64,000 nucleotides of DNA, taken from positions 186,001 through 250,000 of the forward strand of contig NZ_JAGGMI010000002.1 of NCBI RefSeq assembly GCF_017875235.1. The letters run 5' to 3'. The DNA comes from Asticcacaulis solisilvae (GTDB lineage Bacteria > Pseudomonadota > Alphaproteobacteria > Caulobacterales > Caulobacteraceae). This document shows positions 1 to 9,265 of this stretch, one piece after another. Both the position numbers and the translations under genes were made by a program. Below the pieces are notes generated by a model. That model ran no database searches and was not told the DNA's origin. It was given only the letters and a program-made list of their open reading frames with translations. Numbering within the stretch: the stretch's first letter is position 1; each line of letters starts with the position of its first letter.

Positions 1-91
1 CTACATGACCAACCCGATTGCCCGGGCCTCCGTCGCCATGGCGGAATGTTCGGCGTCGCGGCGCGGCAACGTGCCGGCCGCGGCGGAATAG
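1..91 (+). CDS. nuoG: NADH-quinone oxidoreductase subunit G, 3' end only
   Basis: Only the last 29 codons are inside the window. They are read in the frame starting at base 2 and end with TAG at 89-91. The peptide contains YMTNPIARASVAMAECSA, which matches the usual C-terminus of alphaproteobacterial NuoG, the large iron-sulfur subunit of the peripheral arm of complex I. NuoH starts 12 bases later, which is the standard nuo order and supports the call. The iron-sulfur domains lie upstream of the window. Confidence 0.85.
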   Translation, partial: YMTNPIARASVAMAECSASRRGNVPAAAE

Positions 92-103
92 AGGTAAGCG
101 ACT

Positions 104-1162
104 ATGGAAAGTTTCTGGGGTTCTCCCGTTGGCTGGACGATCATTACCGTAGGGCAGACGCTCGCGGTGATCGTCGGCGTCATGGTGTCGCTGGCCTTCC
201 TGCTGTGGGGCGACCGCAAGGTGTGGGCCGGCGTGCAGATGCGCAAAGGTCCCAACGTCGTCGGCCCCTTCGGCCTGATGCAGTCCTTCGCCGACTTCTT
301 CAAGTTCGTGCTAAAGGAAGTCATCATCCCGGCCGGCGCCGACAAGGTGGTCTTTCTGCTGGCGCCGCTGATCTCCTTCGTCCTGGCCTTTGCCGCCTGG
401 GCCATCATCCCGTTCGCCCCGGGCTGGGTCGTGTCCGACATCAATGTCGGCATCCTCTACCTGCTCGGCATCTCGTCGCTGGGTGTCTACGGCATCATCA
501 TGGGTGGCTGGGCGTCCAACTCGAAATATCCGTTCCTGGGCGCGCTGCGTTCGGCGGCACAGATGGTGTCCTACGAAGTCTCGATCGGCTTCATCATCGT
601 CACCGTCATCCTGATCTGCGGCTCGATGAACCTCAGCGACATCGTCAACCACCAGGCCGGCGGCATCTGGAACTGGAACGTCTTTGGCGGCGGCTATCTG
701 CCCCTGGCCATCATCATGATCCCGATCATGGTCATGTTCTATATCTCGGCCCTGGCCGAAACCAACCGTCCGCCGTTCGACCTGCCCGAAGCCGAATCCG
801 AACTGGTCGCCGGCTATCAGGTCGAATATTCGTCGACGCCATACCTGCTGTTCATGATCGGTGAATACGCCAACATCGTCCTGATGTGCGCCATGATCAC
901 CATCCTGTTCTTCGGCGGCTGGTACTTCCCCGTGCCGTTGGACGGCTTAGGGATGCCTGACTGGCTGCTGACGATCATTTATCTTCTGACCTTCATCGGC
1001 AAGGTAGTCTTCTGGTTCGTCATGTTCGCCATCGCCAAGGCCATTGTCCCGCGCTACCGCTATGACCAGCTCATGCGTCTCGGCTGGAAGGTCTTCCTGC
1101 CTGCGTCCCTGGCCGCCGTCGTCATCGTCGCTGCTTACCGCGTTTTTGGAGGCACAATATGA
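104..1162 (+). CDS. nuoH: NADH-quinone oxidoreductase subunit H
   Basis: This 352-aa protein is the membrane subunit of complex I that meets the peripheral arm and helps form the quinone-binding chamber. It has about eight hydrophobic segments. The first begins near residue 12, and the family-typical stretches [20 protein letters not shown] and [20 protein letters not shown] (acidic loop facing the quinone site) are both present. The length fits the family. A GAGG ribosome site lies at 91-94 before the ATG. The stop overlaps the nuoI start by four bases (ATGA), indicating translational coupling. Confidence 0.97.
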   Translation: MESFWGSPVGWTIITVGQTLAVIVGVMVSLAFLLWGDRKVWAGVQMRKGPNVVGPFGLMQSFADFFKFVLKEVIIPAGADKVVFLLAPLISFVLAFAAWAIIPFAPGWVVSDINVGILYLLGISSLGVYGIIMGGWASNSKYPFLGALRSAAQMVSYEVSIGFIIVTVILICGSMNLSDIVNHQAGGIWNWNVFGGGYLPLAIIMIPIMVMFYISALAETNRPPFDLPEAESELVAGYQVEYSSTPYLLFMIGEYANIVLMCAMITILFFGGWYFPVPLDGLGMPDWLLTIIYLLTFIGKVVFWFVMFAIAKAIVPRYRYDQLMRLGWKVFLPASLAAVVIVAAYRVFGGTI

Positions 1163-1650
1163 TCTCCCGCATCATCTCCGGCATCAAGGGCGCGCTGCTC
1201 CTCGACTTCGTCGGCGCCACCGGCCTGGCCATCAAGTACATGTTCCGCCACAAGGCGACGATCAACTATCCTTTCGAAAAGGGACCGATCAGCCCGCGCT
1301 TCCGGGGTGAGCATGCCTTGCGCCGCTACGCCAATGGCGAGGAACGCTGTATCGCCTGCAAGCTGTGCGAAGCCATCTGTCCGGCCCAGGCCATCACCAT
1401 CGAGGCCGAGCCGCGCGCCGATGGATCGCGCCGCACGACGCGCTACGACATCGACATGGTCAAGTGCATCTATTGCGGCCTGTGCCAGGAAGCCTGCCCG
1501 GTCGACGCCATCGTCGAAGGCCCGAACTTCGAATTCGCGACTGATACGCGCGAGGAACTGCTCTACGACAAGCAACGGCTTCTGGCCAATGGCGACCGCT
1601 GGGAGCGGGAAATCGCCAGGGCGCTGGAACTCGACGCCCCGTATCGCTGA
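1159..1650 (+). CDS. nuoI: NADH-quinone oxidoreductase subunit I (two 4Fe-4S clusters)
   Basis: This 163-aa ferredoxin-like subunit carries clusters N6a and N6b, which pass electrons towards N2 in complex I. Both CxxCxxCxxxCP motifs are intact: [12 protein letters not shown] with cysteines at 64, 67, 70 and 74, and [12 protein letters not shown] with cysteines at 103, 106, 109 and 113. The N-terminal amphipathic helix (about residues 1-30) anchors it to the membrane arm. A GGAGGC ribosome site lies inside the nuoH end, and the ATG overlaps the nuoH stop. Confidence 0.97.
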   Translation: MISRIISGIKGALLLDFVGATGLAIKYMFRHKATINYPFEKGPISPRFRGEHALRRYANGEERCIACKLCEAICPAQAITIEAEPRADGSRRTTRYDIDMVKCIYCGLCQEACPVDAIVEGPNFEFATDTREELLYDKQRLLANGDRWEREIARALELDAPYR

Positions 1651-1662
1651 GGAATGTAAGCT

Positions 1663-2274
1663 ATGAGCTTGATGGCAATTGCTTTTTATCTGATGGCAGC
1701 CTGCACCTGCGTCTCCGGTCTCCTGGTGGTGACCGCACGCAACCCGGTGCACAGCGTCCTGTTCCTCATCCTGTCCTTCTTCTCGGCAGCCGGCCTGTTC
1801 GTTCTCCTGGGCGCCGAGTTCCTGGCCATGCTGCTGATCGTCGTTTATGTCGGCGCGGTGGCGGTTCTGTTCCTCTTCGTCGTCATGATGCTGGATGTGG
1901 ACTTCAACAAGCTGCGCAAGGGTTTCGCGACCTACCTGCCGCTGGGCGGTGCCCTGGCGATCGTCATCCTGCTTGAGCTGATCTTCGTCAACATCGCCGT
2001 GGCGAACAAAGGGGCCGCCGCCGGCAACCTGCCGCACTACAGCGCGGCCAAGAGCAATATCCGCATGATCGGTGAGCAGCTCTACACCACCTACGCCTAC
2101 CTGTTCGAAATGGCGGGCTTCGTCCTGCTGGTCGCCATGATCGGCGCCATCGTCCTGACCCTGCGCCACCGCACCTACGTAAAGCGTCAGGACATCCACG
2201 CCCAGGTCACGCGCCGCCGCAAGGATGCGGTCGCCGTGGTCCCCGCCAAATCCGGAGAAGGAATCCAGGAATGA
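1663..2274 (+). CDS. nuoJ: NADH-quinone oxidoreductase subunit J
   Basis: This 203-aa integral membrane subunit of complex I has about five transmembrane helices in its first 170 residues. The conserved third-helix segment [20 protein letters not shown] is present; in this family it carries the pi-bulge linked to coupling. A basic, hydrophilic tail of about 35 residues follows the last helix. A GAGGAA ribosome site at about 1649-1654 precedes the ATG. The stop overlaps the nuoK start (ATGA). Confidence 0.96.
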   Translation: MSLMAIAFYLMAACTCVSGLLVVTARNPVHSVLFLILSFFSAAGLFVLLGAEFLAMLLIVVYVGAVAVLFLFVVMMLDVDFNKLRKGFATYLPLGGALAIVILLELIFVNIAVANKGAAAGNLPHYSAAKSNIRMIGEQLYTTYAYLFEMAGFVLLVAMIGAIVLTLRHRTYVKRQDIHAQVTRRRKDAVAVVPAKSGEGIQE

Positions 2275-2585
2275 CGCCCGATATTGGCCTTGCCCACTTC
2301 CTGGCCGTTTCGGCCATCCTGTTCACGATCGGTGTCTTCGGCATCTTCGTCAACCGCCGCAACATCATCATCATCCTGATGTCGGTGGAACTGATCCTCC
2401 TGGCCGTGAACATCAACTTCGTGGCCTTCTCAAGCTACCTGCACAACGTCCAGGGCCAGGTCATGGCCATGTTCGTTCTGACCGTCGCCGCGGCCGAAGC
2501 CGCCGTCGGCCTGGCCATCCTCGTGACCTTCTTCCGTAATCGCGGCGACATCGCCGTCGATGACGCCAGCATGATGAAAGGATAA
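2271..2585 (+). CDS. nuoK: NADH-quinone oxidoreductase subunit K
   Basis: This 104-aa, three-helix, MnhC/Mrp-like subunit of complex I belongs to the proton-translocating E-channel region. The helix-embedded glutamates of the family are seen in the segments [20 protein letters not shown] and [16 protein letters not shown]. The size is normal. The gene is translationally coupled to nuoJ and lies five bases before nuoL. Confidence 0.97.
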   Translation: MTPDIGLAHFLAVSAILFTIGVFGIFVNRRNIIIILMSVELILLAVNINFVAFSSYLHNVQGQVMAMFVLTVAAAEAAVGLAILVTFFRNRGDIAVDDASMMKG

Positions 2586-2590
2586 TCGTC

Positions 2591-4717
2591 GTGCTTTCCA
2601 CTCACGCCGTCGCCGAAATCGCTCACGCGGCCGCACCCGTTGGTGCGCTGTCGTCCGGCGCGGCCACGCTTGTTACCGTTGCCGTGTTCGCGCCGATCAT
2701 AGGCGCGGCCATTGCCGGCTTCTTCGGCCGCCGCATCGGCAATATCCCGTCGCAGGCGGTGACGACCGGTCTTCTGTTCCTGTCGTGCATCCTGGCCTGG
2801 ACCAACTTCATTGCCCACACCTGGGGCGGACAGGCTGACTTCACCGTCGAAATCCTGCCCTTCATCAATATCGGTGACTTCCAGTCGGCCTGGTCGATCC
2901 GCGTCGATGCCCTGTCATCGACCATGCTGATCGTGGTCACCAGCGTGTCCTCGCTGGTCCACCTCTACAGCTGGGGCTATATGGCCGAGGACGACTCGCG
3001 CCCGCGCTTCTTCGCCTACCTGTCGCTATTCACCTTTGCCATGCTGGCGCTGGTAACCGCCGCCGACTTCATGCAGCTGTTCTTCGGCTGGGAAGGGGTG
3101 GGCCTGGCCTCGTACCTGCTGATCGGCTTCTGGTTCCATAAGGACAGCGCGTCTTCGGCCGCCATCAAGGCCTTCGTCGTCAACCGCGTCGGCGACTTCG
3201 GCTTCGCGCTGGGCATCATGACGGTCTTCTGGCAGTTCGGCACCATCAACTTCGCGGAACTGTTCCCGCAGATCGCCGCCTATCAGGGCAAGGGCTGGGA
3301 ATTCCTCGGCCAGACCTTCTCGGCGCTCGACCTTGCCGCCTTCCTGCTGTTCATCGGCGCCATGGGCAAGTCGGCGCAGTTCTTCCTGCATACCTGGCTG
3401 CCGGACGCCATGGAGGGCCCGACGCCCGTGTCGGCCCTGATCCACGCCGCCACCATGGTCACCGCCGGCGTCTACATGGTCTGCCTGCTGTCGCCGCTGT
3501 TCGAATACGCCCCCCAGGCCAAGATGATCGTCGCCTACATCGGCGCCATCACCGCCATCTTCGCGGCCTCGATCGGCTTCACGCAGAACGACATCAAGCG
3601 CGTCATCGCCTATTCGACCTGTTCACAGCTCGGCTACATGTTCTTCGCCGCCGGCGTCGGCGCCTATCAGGCGGCCATGTTCCACCTGTTCACGCACGCC
3701 TTCTTCAAGGCGCTGCTGTTCCTGGGCGCCGGTTCGGTCATCCACGGCATGCACCACGAACAGGACATGCGTAAGATGGGCGGCCTGGCCAAGTACCTGC
3801 CTGTCACCTATGCCGTCATGACCATCGGCACCATCGCCATCACCGGCCTCGGCATCCCCTATACCCAGATCGGCTTCGCCGGTTTCTTCTCGAAGGACGC
3901 CATCATCGAAAGCGCCTGGGTCATGCACAATACCCCGCAAGGCATGTTCGCCTTCTGGATGGGCATCCTGGCCGCGCTCCTGACCTCCTTCTACAGCTGG
4001 CGCCTGGTCGCCATGACCTTCTGGGGCAAGAAGCATTGGGAACATGGCCATGACGATCACCATGCGCACGACGCGCACGGCCATGATGCCCACGCGCACG
4101 ACGACCATGCCCATGACGACCATGCTCATGGCCATGGCCACGCCCATACGCCGCACGAAAGCCCGGCTGTCATGCTGATCCCGCTGGTCGTCCTGGCCGT
4201 AGGTGCGGTTGCCGCGGGCTTCGTCTTCGCGCCATACTTCATCGGCGACCACGCGCACGACTTCTGGGGCCACGCCATTTTCACGGCCGCCAACAACCAC
4301 GTCATGCACGACGCCCATCACATCAAGGAAGCCTGGGTGAAGTTCGCGCCGCTCGTCGTCACGCTGCTCGGCATGGCACTGGCCTGGTACTTCTATATGG
4401 CTCGTCCGAACCTGCCCAAGAAGATGGCGGCCAACGAAGGCCCCATTCATACCTTCCTGTACAACAAGTGGTTCTTCGACGAGATCTACGACTTCATCTT
4501 CGTCAAGCTGGCCCGCTGGCTGGGCGACGTCTTCTGGAAGATCCTCGACGTCAAGATCATCGACGGCCTGGGCCCGAACGGCGCGGCCTGGACGGCGCTC
4601 GCTTCGGCCAAGAAGCTGGTCAAGACCCAGACCGGCTACGTGTACCACTATGCCTTCTTCATGTTCCTCGGCATCGCAGGTCTCCTGACCTGGGTTGTGT
4701 TCGGAATGGCGCATTAA
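2591..4717 (+). CDS. nuoL: NADH-quinone oxidoreductase subunit L with His-rich loop
   Basis: This 708-aa distal antiporter-like subunit of complex I starts with GTG. The antiporter core is recognised by [15 protein letters not shown] and [20 protein letters not shown], with a long C-terminal lateral helix from about residue 610. Residues 482-522 form a hydrophilic loop with 18 histidines and 8 aspartates, between the conserved [15 protein letters not shown] helix and the next membrane segment. The length is some 90 residues above E. coli NuoL, partly because of this loop. The gene lies within an uninterrupted operon. Confidence 0.97.
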   Translation: MLSTHAVAEIAHAAAPVGALSSGAATLVTVAVFAPIIGAAIAGFFGRRIGNIPSQAVTTGLLFLSCILAWTNFIAHTWGGQADFTVEILPFINIGDFQSAWSIRVDALSSTMLIVVTSVSSLVHLYSWGYMAEDDSRPRFFAYLSLFTFAMLALVTAADFMQLFFGWEGVGLASYLLIGFWFHKDSASSAAIKAFVVNRVGDFGFALGIMTVFWQFGTINFAELFPQIAAYQGKGWEFLGQTFSALDLAAFLLFIGAMGKSAQFFLHTWLPDAMEGPTPVSALIHAATMVTAGVYMVCLLSPLFEYAPQAKMIVAYIGAITAIFAASIGFTQNDIKRVIAYSTCSQLGYMFFAAGVGAYQAAMFHLFTHAFFKALLFLGAGSVIHGMHHEQDMRKMGGLAKYLPVTYAVMTIGTIAITGLGIPYTQIGFAGFFSKDAIIESAWVMHNTPQGMFAFWMGILAALLTSFYSWRLVAMTFWGKKHWEHGHDDHHAHDAHGHDAHAHDDHAHDDHAHGHGHAHTPHESPAVMLIPLVVLAVGAVAAGFVFAPYFIGDHAHDFWGHAIFTAANNHVMHDAHHIKEAWVKFAPLVVTLLGMALAWYFYMARPNLPKKMAANEGPIHTFLYNKWFFDEIYDFIFVKLARWLGDVFWKILDVKIIDGLGPNGAAWTALASAKKLVKTQTGYVYHYAFFMFLGIAGLLTWVVFGMAH

Positions 4718-4723
4718 GGGGAG

Positions 4724-6250
4724 ATGACGGAACCAATGCTACCTGCCATTCCAAATATCCTCAGCCTCACGACCTTCCTGCCGTTGTTCGGCGCGATCGT
4801 CATCCTGGTCATGCGCGCCATGGCCCGCAAGGACGACAGCGAGGTCATCGCCCGGAACGCCAAGTGGATCAGCCTGTGGACCACGCTGATCACGCTCGTG
4901 CTCAGCGTCCTGATGGTCCTGGCCTTCGACAAGTCGACCTCGAACTACCAGTTTGTTGAACACTATAAGTGGTTTGGACCGATCTCCTACCACATGGGCG
5001 TCGACGGCATTTCGATCCTGTTCGTCCTTTTGACCGCCTTCCTGATGCCGATCTGTATCGCGGCGTCGTGGGACAGCATCAAGGTCCGCATCACCGAATA
5101 CATGGTCGCCTTCCTGATGCTGGAGACCCTGGTCATCGGCGTCTTCACCTCGCTCGACCTCTTCCTATTCTACATCTTCTTCGAAGGCGGCCTGGTCCCG
5201 ATGTTCCTGATCATCGGCATCTGGGGCGGCAAGGATCGCGTCTACGCGGCCTATAAGTTCTTCCTCTATACACTCCTGGGCTCGGTCCTGATGCTGGCGG
5301 CCATGCTGTACCTCGTCACGACGCTGGGCACAGCCTCGATCCCGGAAATGACCGCAAAGCTGGCGGCCGCGCCGCTGCCGGTCGATGTCCAGGGCTTCCT
5401 GTGGTTCGCCTTCTTCGCGTCGTTCGCCGTCAAGATGCCGATGTGGCCGGTCCACACCTGGCTGCCCGACGCCCACGTCCAGGCGCCGACAGCGGGTTCG
5501 GTCATGCTGGCAGGTATCCTCTTGAAGCTCGGCGGCTACGGCTTCATCCGCTTCAACCTGCCGCTCTTCCCGGATGCGTCCGAGATGTTCGCGCCGCTGG
5601 TCATGGCCCTGTCGGTCATCGCCGTCGTCGTCACCTCGCTGATCGCCTTCCGCCAGACCGACATCAAGAAGCTGATCGCCTATTCATCAGTCGCCCACAT
5701 GGGCTTCGTGACCATGGGTATCTTTGCCGGTAACGCCGTCGGTATCCAGGGCGCCGTCTTCCAGATGATCAGCCACGGCCTGATCTCGGGCGCGCTCTTC
5801 CTGTGCGTCGGCGTGGTCTACGACCGCTGGCACACGCGTGAGATCGCCTTCTACGGCGGCCTGACCAAGCTGATGCCGCACTTCGCCTTCGTATTCCTGC
5901 TATTCACCATGGCCAATGTCGGCCTGCCGGGCACGTCGGGCTTCATTGGTGAAATCACCACCATGACCGGCGCCTATCAGTGGGGCACCTGGGTGGCCTT
6001 CGTGGCGGCTTCGGGCGTTATCTTCTCGGCCGTCTATGCGCTGGTGCTGTATAAGCGCGTCATGTTCGGCGTCGTCACCAATGATGAGCTCAAGAAGTAT
6101 CCGGACCTGACGGCGCGCGAAGTCGCCCTGTTCGTGCCGCTGATCGTCGGCACGATCGCGCTCGGCGTCTATCCGGCCTTTGTTTTCGACTTTACGACGA
6201 CCAGCATCGACGCGCTCGTTGCCGGTTACCGCGCCGCTATCGGCGGATGA
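4724..6250 (+). CDS. nuoM: NADH-quinone oxidoreductase subunit M
   Basis: This 508-aa antiporter-like proton-pumping subunit of complex I has about 14 membrane helices. Hallmarks are FILFVLLTAFLMP-like helix 4 (here ISILFVLLTAFLMPI), the FEGGLVPMFLIIGIWG segment with the conserved glutamate, and MWPVHTWLPDAHVQAPTAGS. A GGGGAG ribosome site lies just before the first ATG at 4724. A second in-frame ATG at 4736 is possible but less well placed. It follows nuoL by six bases. Confidence 0.97.
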   Translation: MTEPMLPAIPNILSLTTFLPLFGAIVILVMRAMARKDDSEVIARNAKWISLWTTLITLVLSVLMVLAFDKSTSNYQFVEHYKWFGPISYHMGVDGISILFVLLTAFLMPICIAASWDSIKVRITEYMVAFLMLETLVIGVFTSLDLFLFYIFFEGGLVPMFLIIGIWGGKDRVYAAYKFFLYTLLGSVLMLAAMLYLVTTLGTASIPEMTAKLAAAPLPVDVQGFLWFAFFASFAVKMPMWPVHTWLPDAHVQAPTAGSVMLAGILLKLGGYGFIRFNLPLFPDASEMFAPLVMALSVIAVVVTSLIAFRQTDIKKLIAYSSVAHMGFVTMGIFAGNAVGIQGAVFQMISHGLISGALFLCVGVVYDRWHTREIAFYGGLTKLMPHFAFVFLLFTMANVGLPGTSGFIGEITTMTGAYQWGTWVAFVAASGVIFSAVYALVLYKRVMFGVVTNDELKKYPDLTAREVALFVPLIVGTIALGVYPAFVFDFTTTSIDALVAGYRAAIGG

Positions 6251-6259
6251 GGACCTAAG

Positions 6260-7687
6260 ATGGATTTGAACCTGTCTCTCCAGCTTTCGATACCGGAACT
6301 GATCCTCGGGATCAGCGCCGTCCTCATCCTCGTCTTCGGCGCCTTCCGCGGCGACAAGGGCATGACCTCGGTCAGCGCGCTCTGCGGCGTTGCCCTGATC
6401 GCCGCGGCATTTGCCGCCGCTTTCTCGGCCTTCGGCAAGGGCTATAACGGCTCGCTGGTCGTCGACGGCGTCGCCGTTTTCGCCAAGGTTGCCATCTATA
6501 TCGCCGGCCTGTTCATCATTGTGCTGGGGCAGGGCTATTTCGACCGGCTGAACAACCGCCGCTTCGAATTCCCGATCCTGATCCTGCTCGCCACGCTGGG
6601 CATGAGCGTCATGGTGTCGGCGGGCGACCTGATCGCGCTGTATGTCGGCTTGGAACTGCAATCGCTGGCCCTCTACGTCCTGGCGGCCTTCCGCCGCGAT
6701 GACGCCCGCTCGTCCGAAGCCGGCCTGAAGTACTTTGTGCTGGGCGCCTTGTCGTCGGGCCTTCTGCTCTATGGCGCGTCGCTGATCTACGGATTCTCGG
6801 GCTCGATGAACTTCGTCGAAATCGCCCGCTACACGGTGGCAAACCCCGGCGTCGGCCTGATTTTCGGCCTGGTCTTCCTGATCTCGGGCCTGGCCTTCAA
6901 GGTCTCAGCCGCGCCCTTCCATATGTGGACGCCCGACGTCTACGAAGGCGCACCGACCCCGGTCGTCGCTTTCGCCGCCGGCGCGCCCAAGTTCGCCGCC
7001 ATGGTTCTGCTGGCCCGCGTCCTGCAAACCGGCTTCGAAGGCTCGGAGCATTCGTGGCAGCAGGTCATCCTGGCCCTGTCGGTCCTGTCTTTCCTGGTCG
7101 GCGGCCTCGGCGGCCTGATGCAGAAAGACTTCAAGCGCCTGCTGGCCTATTCGTCGATCGCCAATATGGGCTATGCGCTTCTGGCCATCGCCGCTGGCCA
7201 GAGCGGGGTCGCCGCGCTCCTGCTGTTCTTCGTCATGTATATGATCGACACCTTAGGCCTGTTCTCGGCCCAGATGGCGCTCAAGCGCAATGGCGAACCG
7301 GTCAGCCGCATCGACCAACTGGCTGGCCTCGCCAAGCTCAACATGCCGCTGACCATCGCGATCACGGTCCTGGCCCTGTCGGTTCTCGGCATGCCGCCGC
7401 TGTCGGGCTTCTGGAGCAAGTACTTCGTCTTCGGCGCCGCCATCCAGGGCGGGCTGTGGGGCTTTGCCGCCGCCGGCCTGGTCGCCTCGGTGATCGCCGC
7501 CTTCTACTACTTGCGCATCCTGAAGCTGATGTGGTTCGATGCTCCGCCGTCGGATCTCGACGCGGCGCCGGCCGAAGCCAAATGGATATCGTATGCGTCG
7601 GCGGCTTTTGCCTTCCCCGGCGTGGCGATCTTCCTGTGGCTGGCCTATGACGTCGCCCAGCGCGCCGCCATCGGCTTCGGCAGCTGA
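6260..7687 (+). CDS. nuoN: NADH-quinone oxidoreductase subunit N
   Basis: This 475-aa antiporter-like subunit is the last of the complex I operon. Family segments are LYVGLELQSLALYVLAAFRR (conserved glutamate in helix 5), LKYFVLGALSSGLLLYGASL, FHMWTPDVYEGAPTPV, and the discontinuous helix LLAYSSIANMGYALLA. It starts nine bases after nuoM with an AGGACC-like ribosome site. birA follows after 20 bases, so the run probably continues as one transcript. Confidence 0.97.
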   Translation: MDLNLSLQLSIPELILGISAVLILVFGAFRGDKGMTSVSALCGVALIAAAFAAAFSAFGKGYNGSLVVDGVAVFAKVAIYIAGLFIIVLGQGYFDRLNNRRFEFPILILLATLGMSVMVSAGDLIALYVGLELQSLALYVLAAFRRDDARSSEAGLKYFVLGALSSGLLLYGASLIYGFSGSMNFVEIARYTVANPGVGLIFGLVFLISGLAFKVSAAPFHMWTPDVYEGAPTPVVAFAAGAPKFAAMVLLARVLQTGFEGSEHSWQQVILALSVLSFLVGGLGGLMQKDFKRLLAYSSIANMGYALLAIAAGQSGVAALLLFFVMYMIDTLGLFSAQMALKRNGEPVSRIDQLAGLAKLNMPLTIAITVLALSVLGMPPLSGFWSKYFVFGAAIQGGLWGFAAAGLVASVIAAFYYLRILKLMWFDAPPSDLDAAPAEAKWISYASAAFAFPGVAIFLWLAYDVAQRAAIGFGS

Positions 7688-7707
7688 GAAGGGTGACGGC
7701 GCGATAG

Positions 7708-8460
7708 ATGGCGAAGTTTGAAATCTTCGACAGCCTGCCGTCAACCCAGAACCTGGCTCTGGCGCGCGTGCGCCTGGGGCCCACCGAGCCCGGCTGGATC
7801 CTCGCCAAGGAGCAGACCAAGGGTGTCGGCCGTCACGGCAAGACCTGGGTCGGCACCAAGGGCAACTTCATGGCCTCGCGCTACGAGGTCATGGAGATCG
7901 ATGTCCGCCATGTCCCGCAACTCTCCTTCGTCACGGCGCTGGCGGTCTATGAGATGTTGCGGCCGATTGTGCCCGATACCGACAAGTCGATGCGCATCAA
8001 ATGGCCGAACGATGTGCTCCATCGCGGCCGCAAGCTGTGCGGCATCCTCGTCCAGACCGAGACGACGCCTGATCCCAATCGCCTGGGCGTCGTTATCGGT
8101 ATCGGCCTCAATCTGGCCGCCGCGCCGATCTTCGAAGACTATCTGACCGTTTCCTTGCGCGAGATCAGCCCGCAGGCCAAGGGGCTCGACGCGGTGGCCT
8201 TGCTGCACAAGCTGAACGGCCATCTCGACGGCGTCATCAACCTGTGGCGTGAAAAGGATTTCAGCAAGCTGGCGGCCGCCTGGCTGGAGCGCGCTTACGG
8301 CAAGGATCGCATCCTGACGGTCGACAATGATGGAGTGAAAACGGTCGGCCGAATGAAGGGCCTGGACGACTACGGCGCGCTGGAAATCGTCGGCGAGGAC
8401 GGCAAGGTCTACACCATCACCGGCGGCGACATTACCTATAGCGCCGCCACGCCGGCCTAA
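7708..8460 (+). CDS. birA: Biotin--[acetyl-CoA-carboxylase] ligase, HTH-less
   Basis: The protein (250 aa) makes biotinyl-AMP and transfers biotin to the acetyl-CoA carboxylase carrier protein. The adenylate-binding loop is KGVGRHGKTW near residue 35, and the catalytic-core lysine lies in the IKWPNDVLHRGRKLCGIL segment. The C-terminal SH3-like domain is present. There is no N-terminal winged-helix domain, so it is a class I ligase and not a biotin repressor. The location directly after nuoN and before coaX and the RNase J gene is a common alphaproteobacterial arrangement. Confidence 0.93.
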   Translation: MAKFEIFDSLPSTQNLALARVRLGPTEPGWILAKEQTKGVGRHGKTWVGTKGNFMASRYEVMEIDVRHVPQLSFVTALAVYEMLRPIVPDTDKSMRIKWPNDVLHRGRKLCGILVQTETTPDPNRLGVVIGIGLNLAAAPIFEDYLTVSLREISPQAKGLDAVALLHKLNGHLDGVINLWREKDFSKLAAAWLERAYGKDRILTVDNDGVKTVGRMKGLDDYGALEIVGEDGKVYTITGGDITYSAATPA

Positions 8461-8489
8461 AGTCCGCGTCTTAGTTTCGGAAAATCGTC

Positions 8490-9263
8490 ATGCTTCTGGC
8501 CATTGAACAAGGCAACACCAATACGCTGTTCGCGCTGCACGATGGCAAAGCCTGGGTCGCACAATGGCGCACGGCCACGGAGACGACGCGCACGGCCGAC
8601 GAATACGCCGTCTGGCTTTATCAGCTGCTCAACATGCACGGCTTTGACTTCAAGGCGATCGACGACTGCATCATCTCGTCGGTCGTGCCGCAGTCGCTGT
8701 TCAACCTGCGCACCCTGGTCAAACGTTACTTTCACAAGACGCCCTATGTCATTGGCGAAAATACGCATCTGTGCATCGACATCCGCATCGAGAAGCCGTC
8801 CGAAGCCGGCGCCGACCGCCTGGTCAACGCCGTCGGCGGCCACATCCAGTATGGCGGCCCGCTGATCATCATCGACTCCGGCACGGCCACGACCTTTGAT
8901 GTCGTCGCAGCCGATGGCGGCTGGGAAGGCGGCGCCATCGCGCCCGGCATCAATCTTTCCATGCAGGCCCTGCACAAGGCGGCGGCCAAGCTGCCGCGCG
9001 TCGCCATCGAAAAGCCGGCCAGCGCCATCGGCAAGGACACGGTCACGGCCATGCAGTCCGGCGTATTTTGGGGCTATGTCGGCTTGATTGAATACCTCGT
9101 GAACGCTATTGAGGCGGACTACGGCCAAAAGATGTGTGTCATCGCCACCGGTGGGGTGGCGTCTCTGTTCGAAGGGGCGACGGACAGGATCGATCATTTT
9201 GACCATGATCTGACCCTCAGGGGTCTCCTGGAAATCTACAAGCGTACGCTCTCACAAAGATAA
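8490..9263 (+). CDS. coaX: Type III pantothenate kinase
   Basis: The 257-aa product phosphorylates pantothenate, the first step of coenzyme A synthesis. It belongs to the ASKHA-fold, type III family: the N-terminal phosphate-binding motif reads [35 protein letters not shown] is the substrate region, and [12 protein letters not shown] and [11 protein letters not shown] follow. The first motif has Glu6 where most family members have Asp. The gene lies 29 bases after birA and two bases before the RNase J gene, so it is almost certainly co-transcribed. Confidence 0.94.
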   Translation: MLLAIEQGNTNTLFALHDGKAWVAQWRTATETTRTADEYAVWLYQLLNMHGFDFKAIDDCIISSVVPQSLFNLRTLVKRYFHKTPYVIGENTHLCIDIRIEKPSEAGADRLVNAVGGHIQYGGPLIIIDSGTATTFDVVAADGGWEGGAIAPGINLSMQALHKAAAKLPRVAIEKPASAIGKDTVTAMQSGVFWGYVGLIEYLVNAIEADYGQKMCVIATGGVASLFEGATDRIDHFDHDLTLRGLLEIYKRTLSQR

Positions 9264-9265
9264 AA

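Noticed and set aside
1135..2199. 354-codon minus-strand frame across nuoI-nuoJ
   Set aside because: Shadow of GC-rich coding sequence on the other strand; His/Gln/Asp-rich text with no family likeness, and nuoI/nuoJ are certain.
4034..4156. Short repeats that could look like a CRISPR or satellite array
   Set aside because: They are repeated CAT/CAC-GCC/GAC codons of the NuoL loop, irregular in spacing, in frame throughout.
3623..4714. 363-codon minus-strand frame opposite nuoL
   Set aside because: Antisense of the nuoL 3' half; low-complexity text mirrors the His-rich stretch, and there is no ribosome site.
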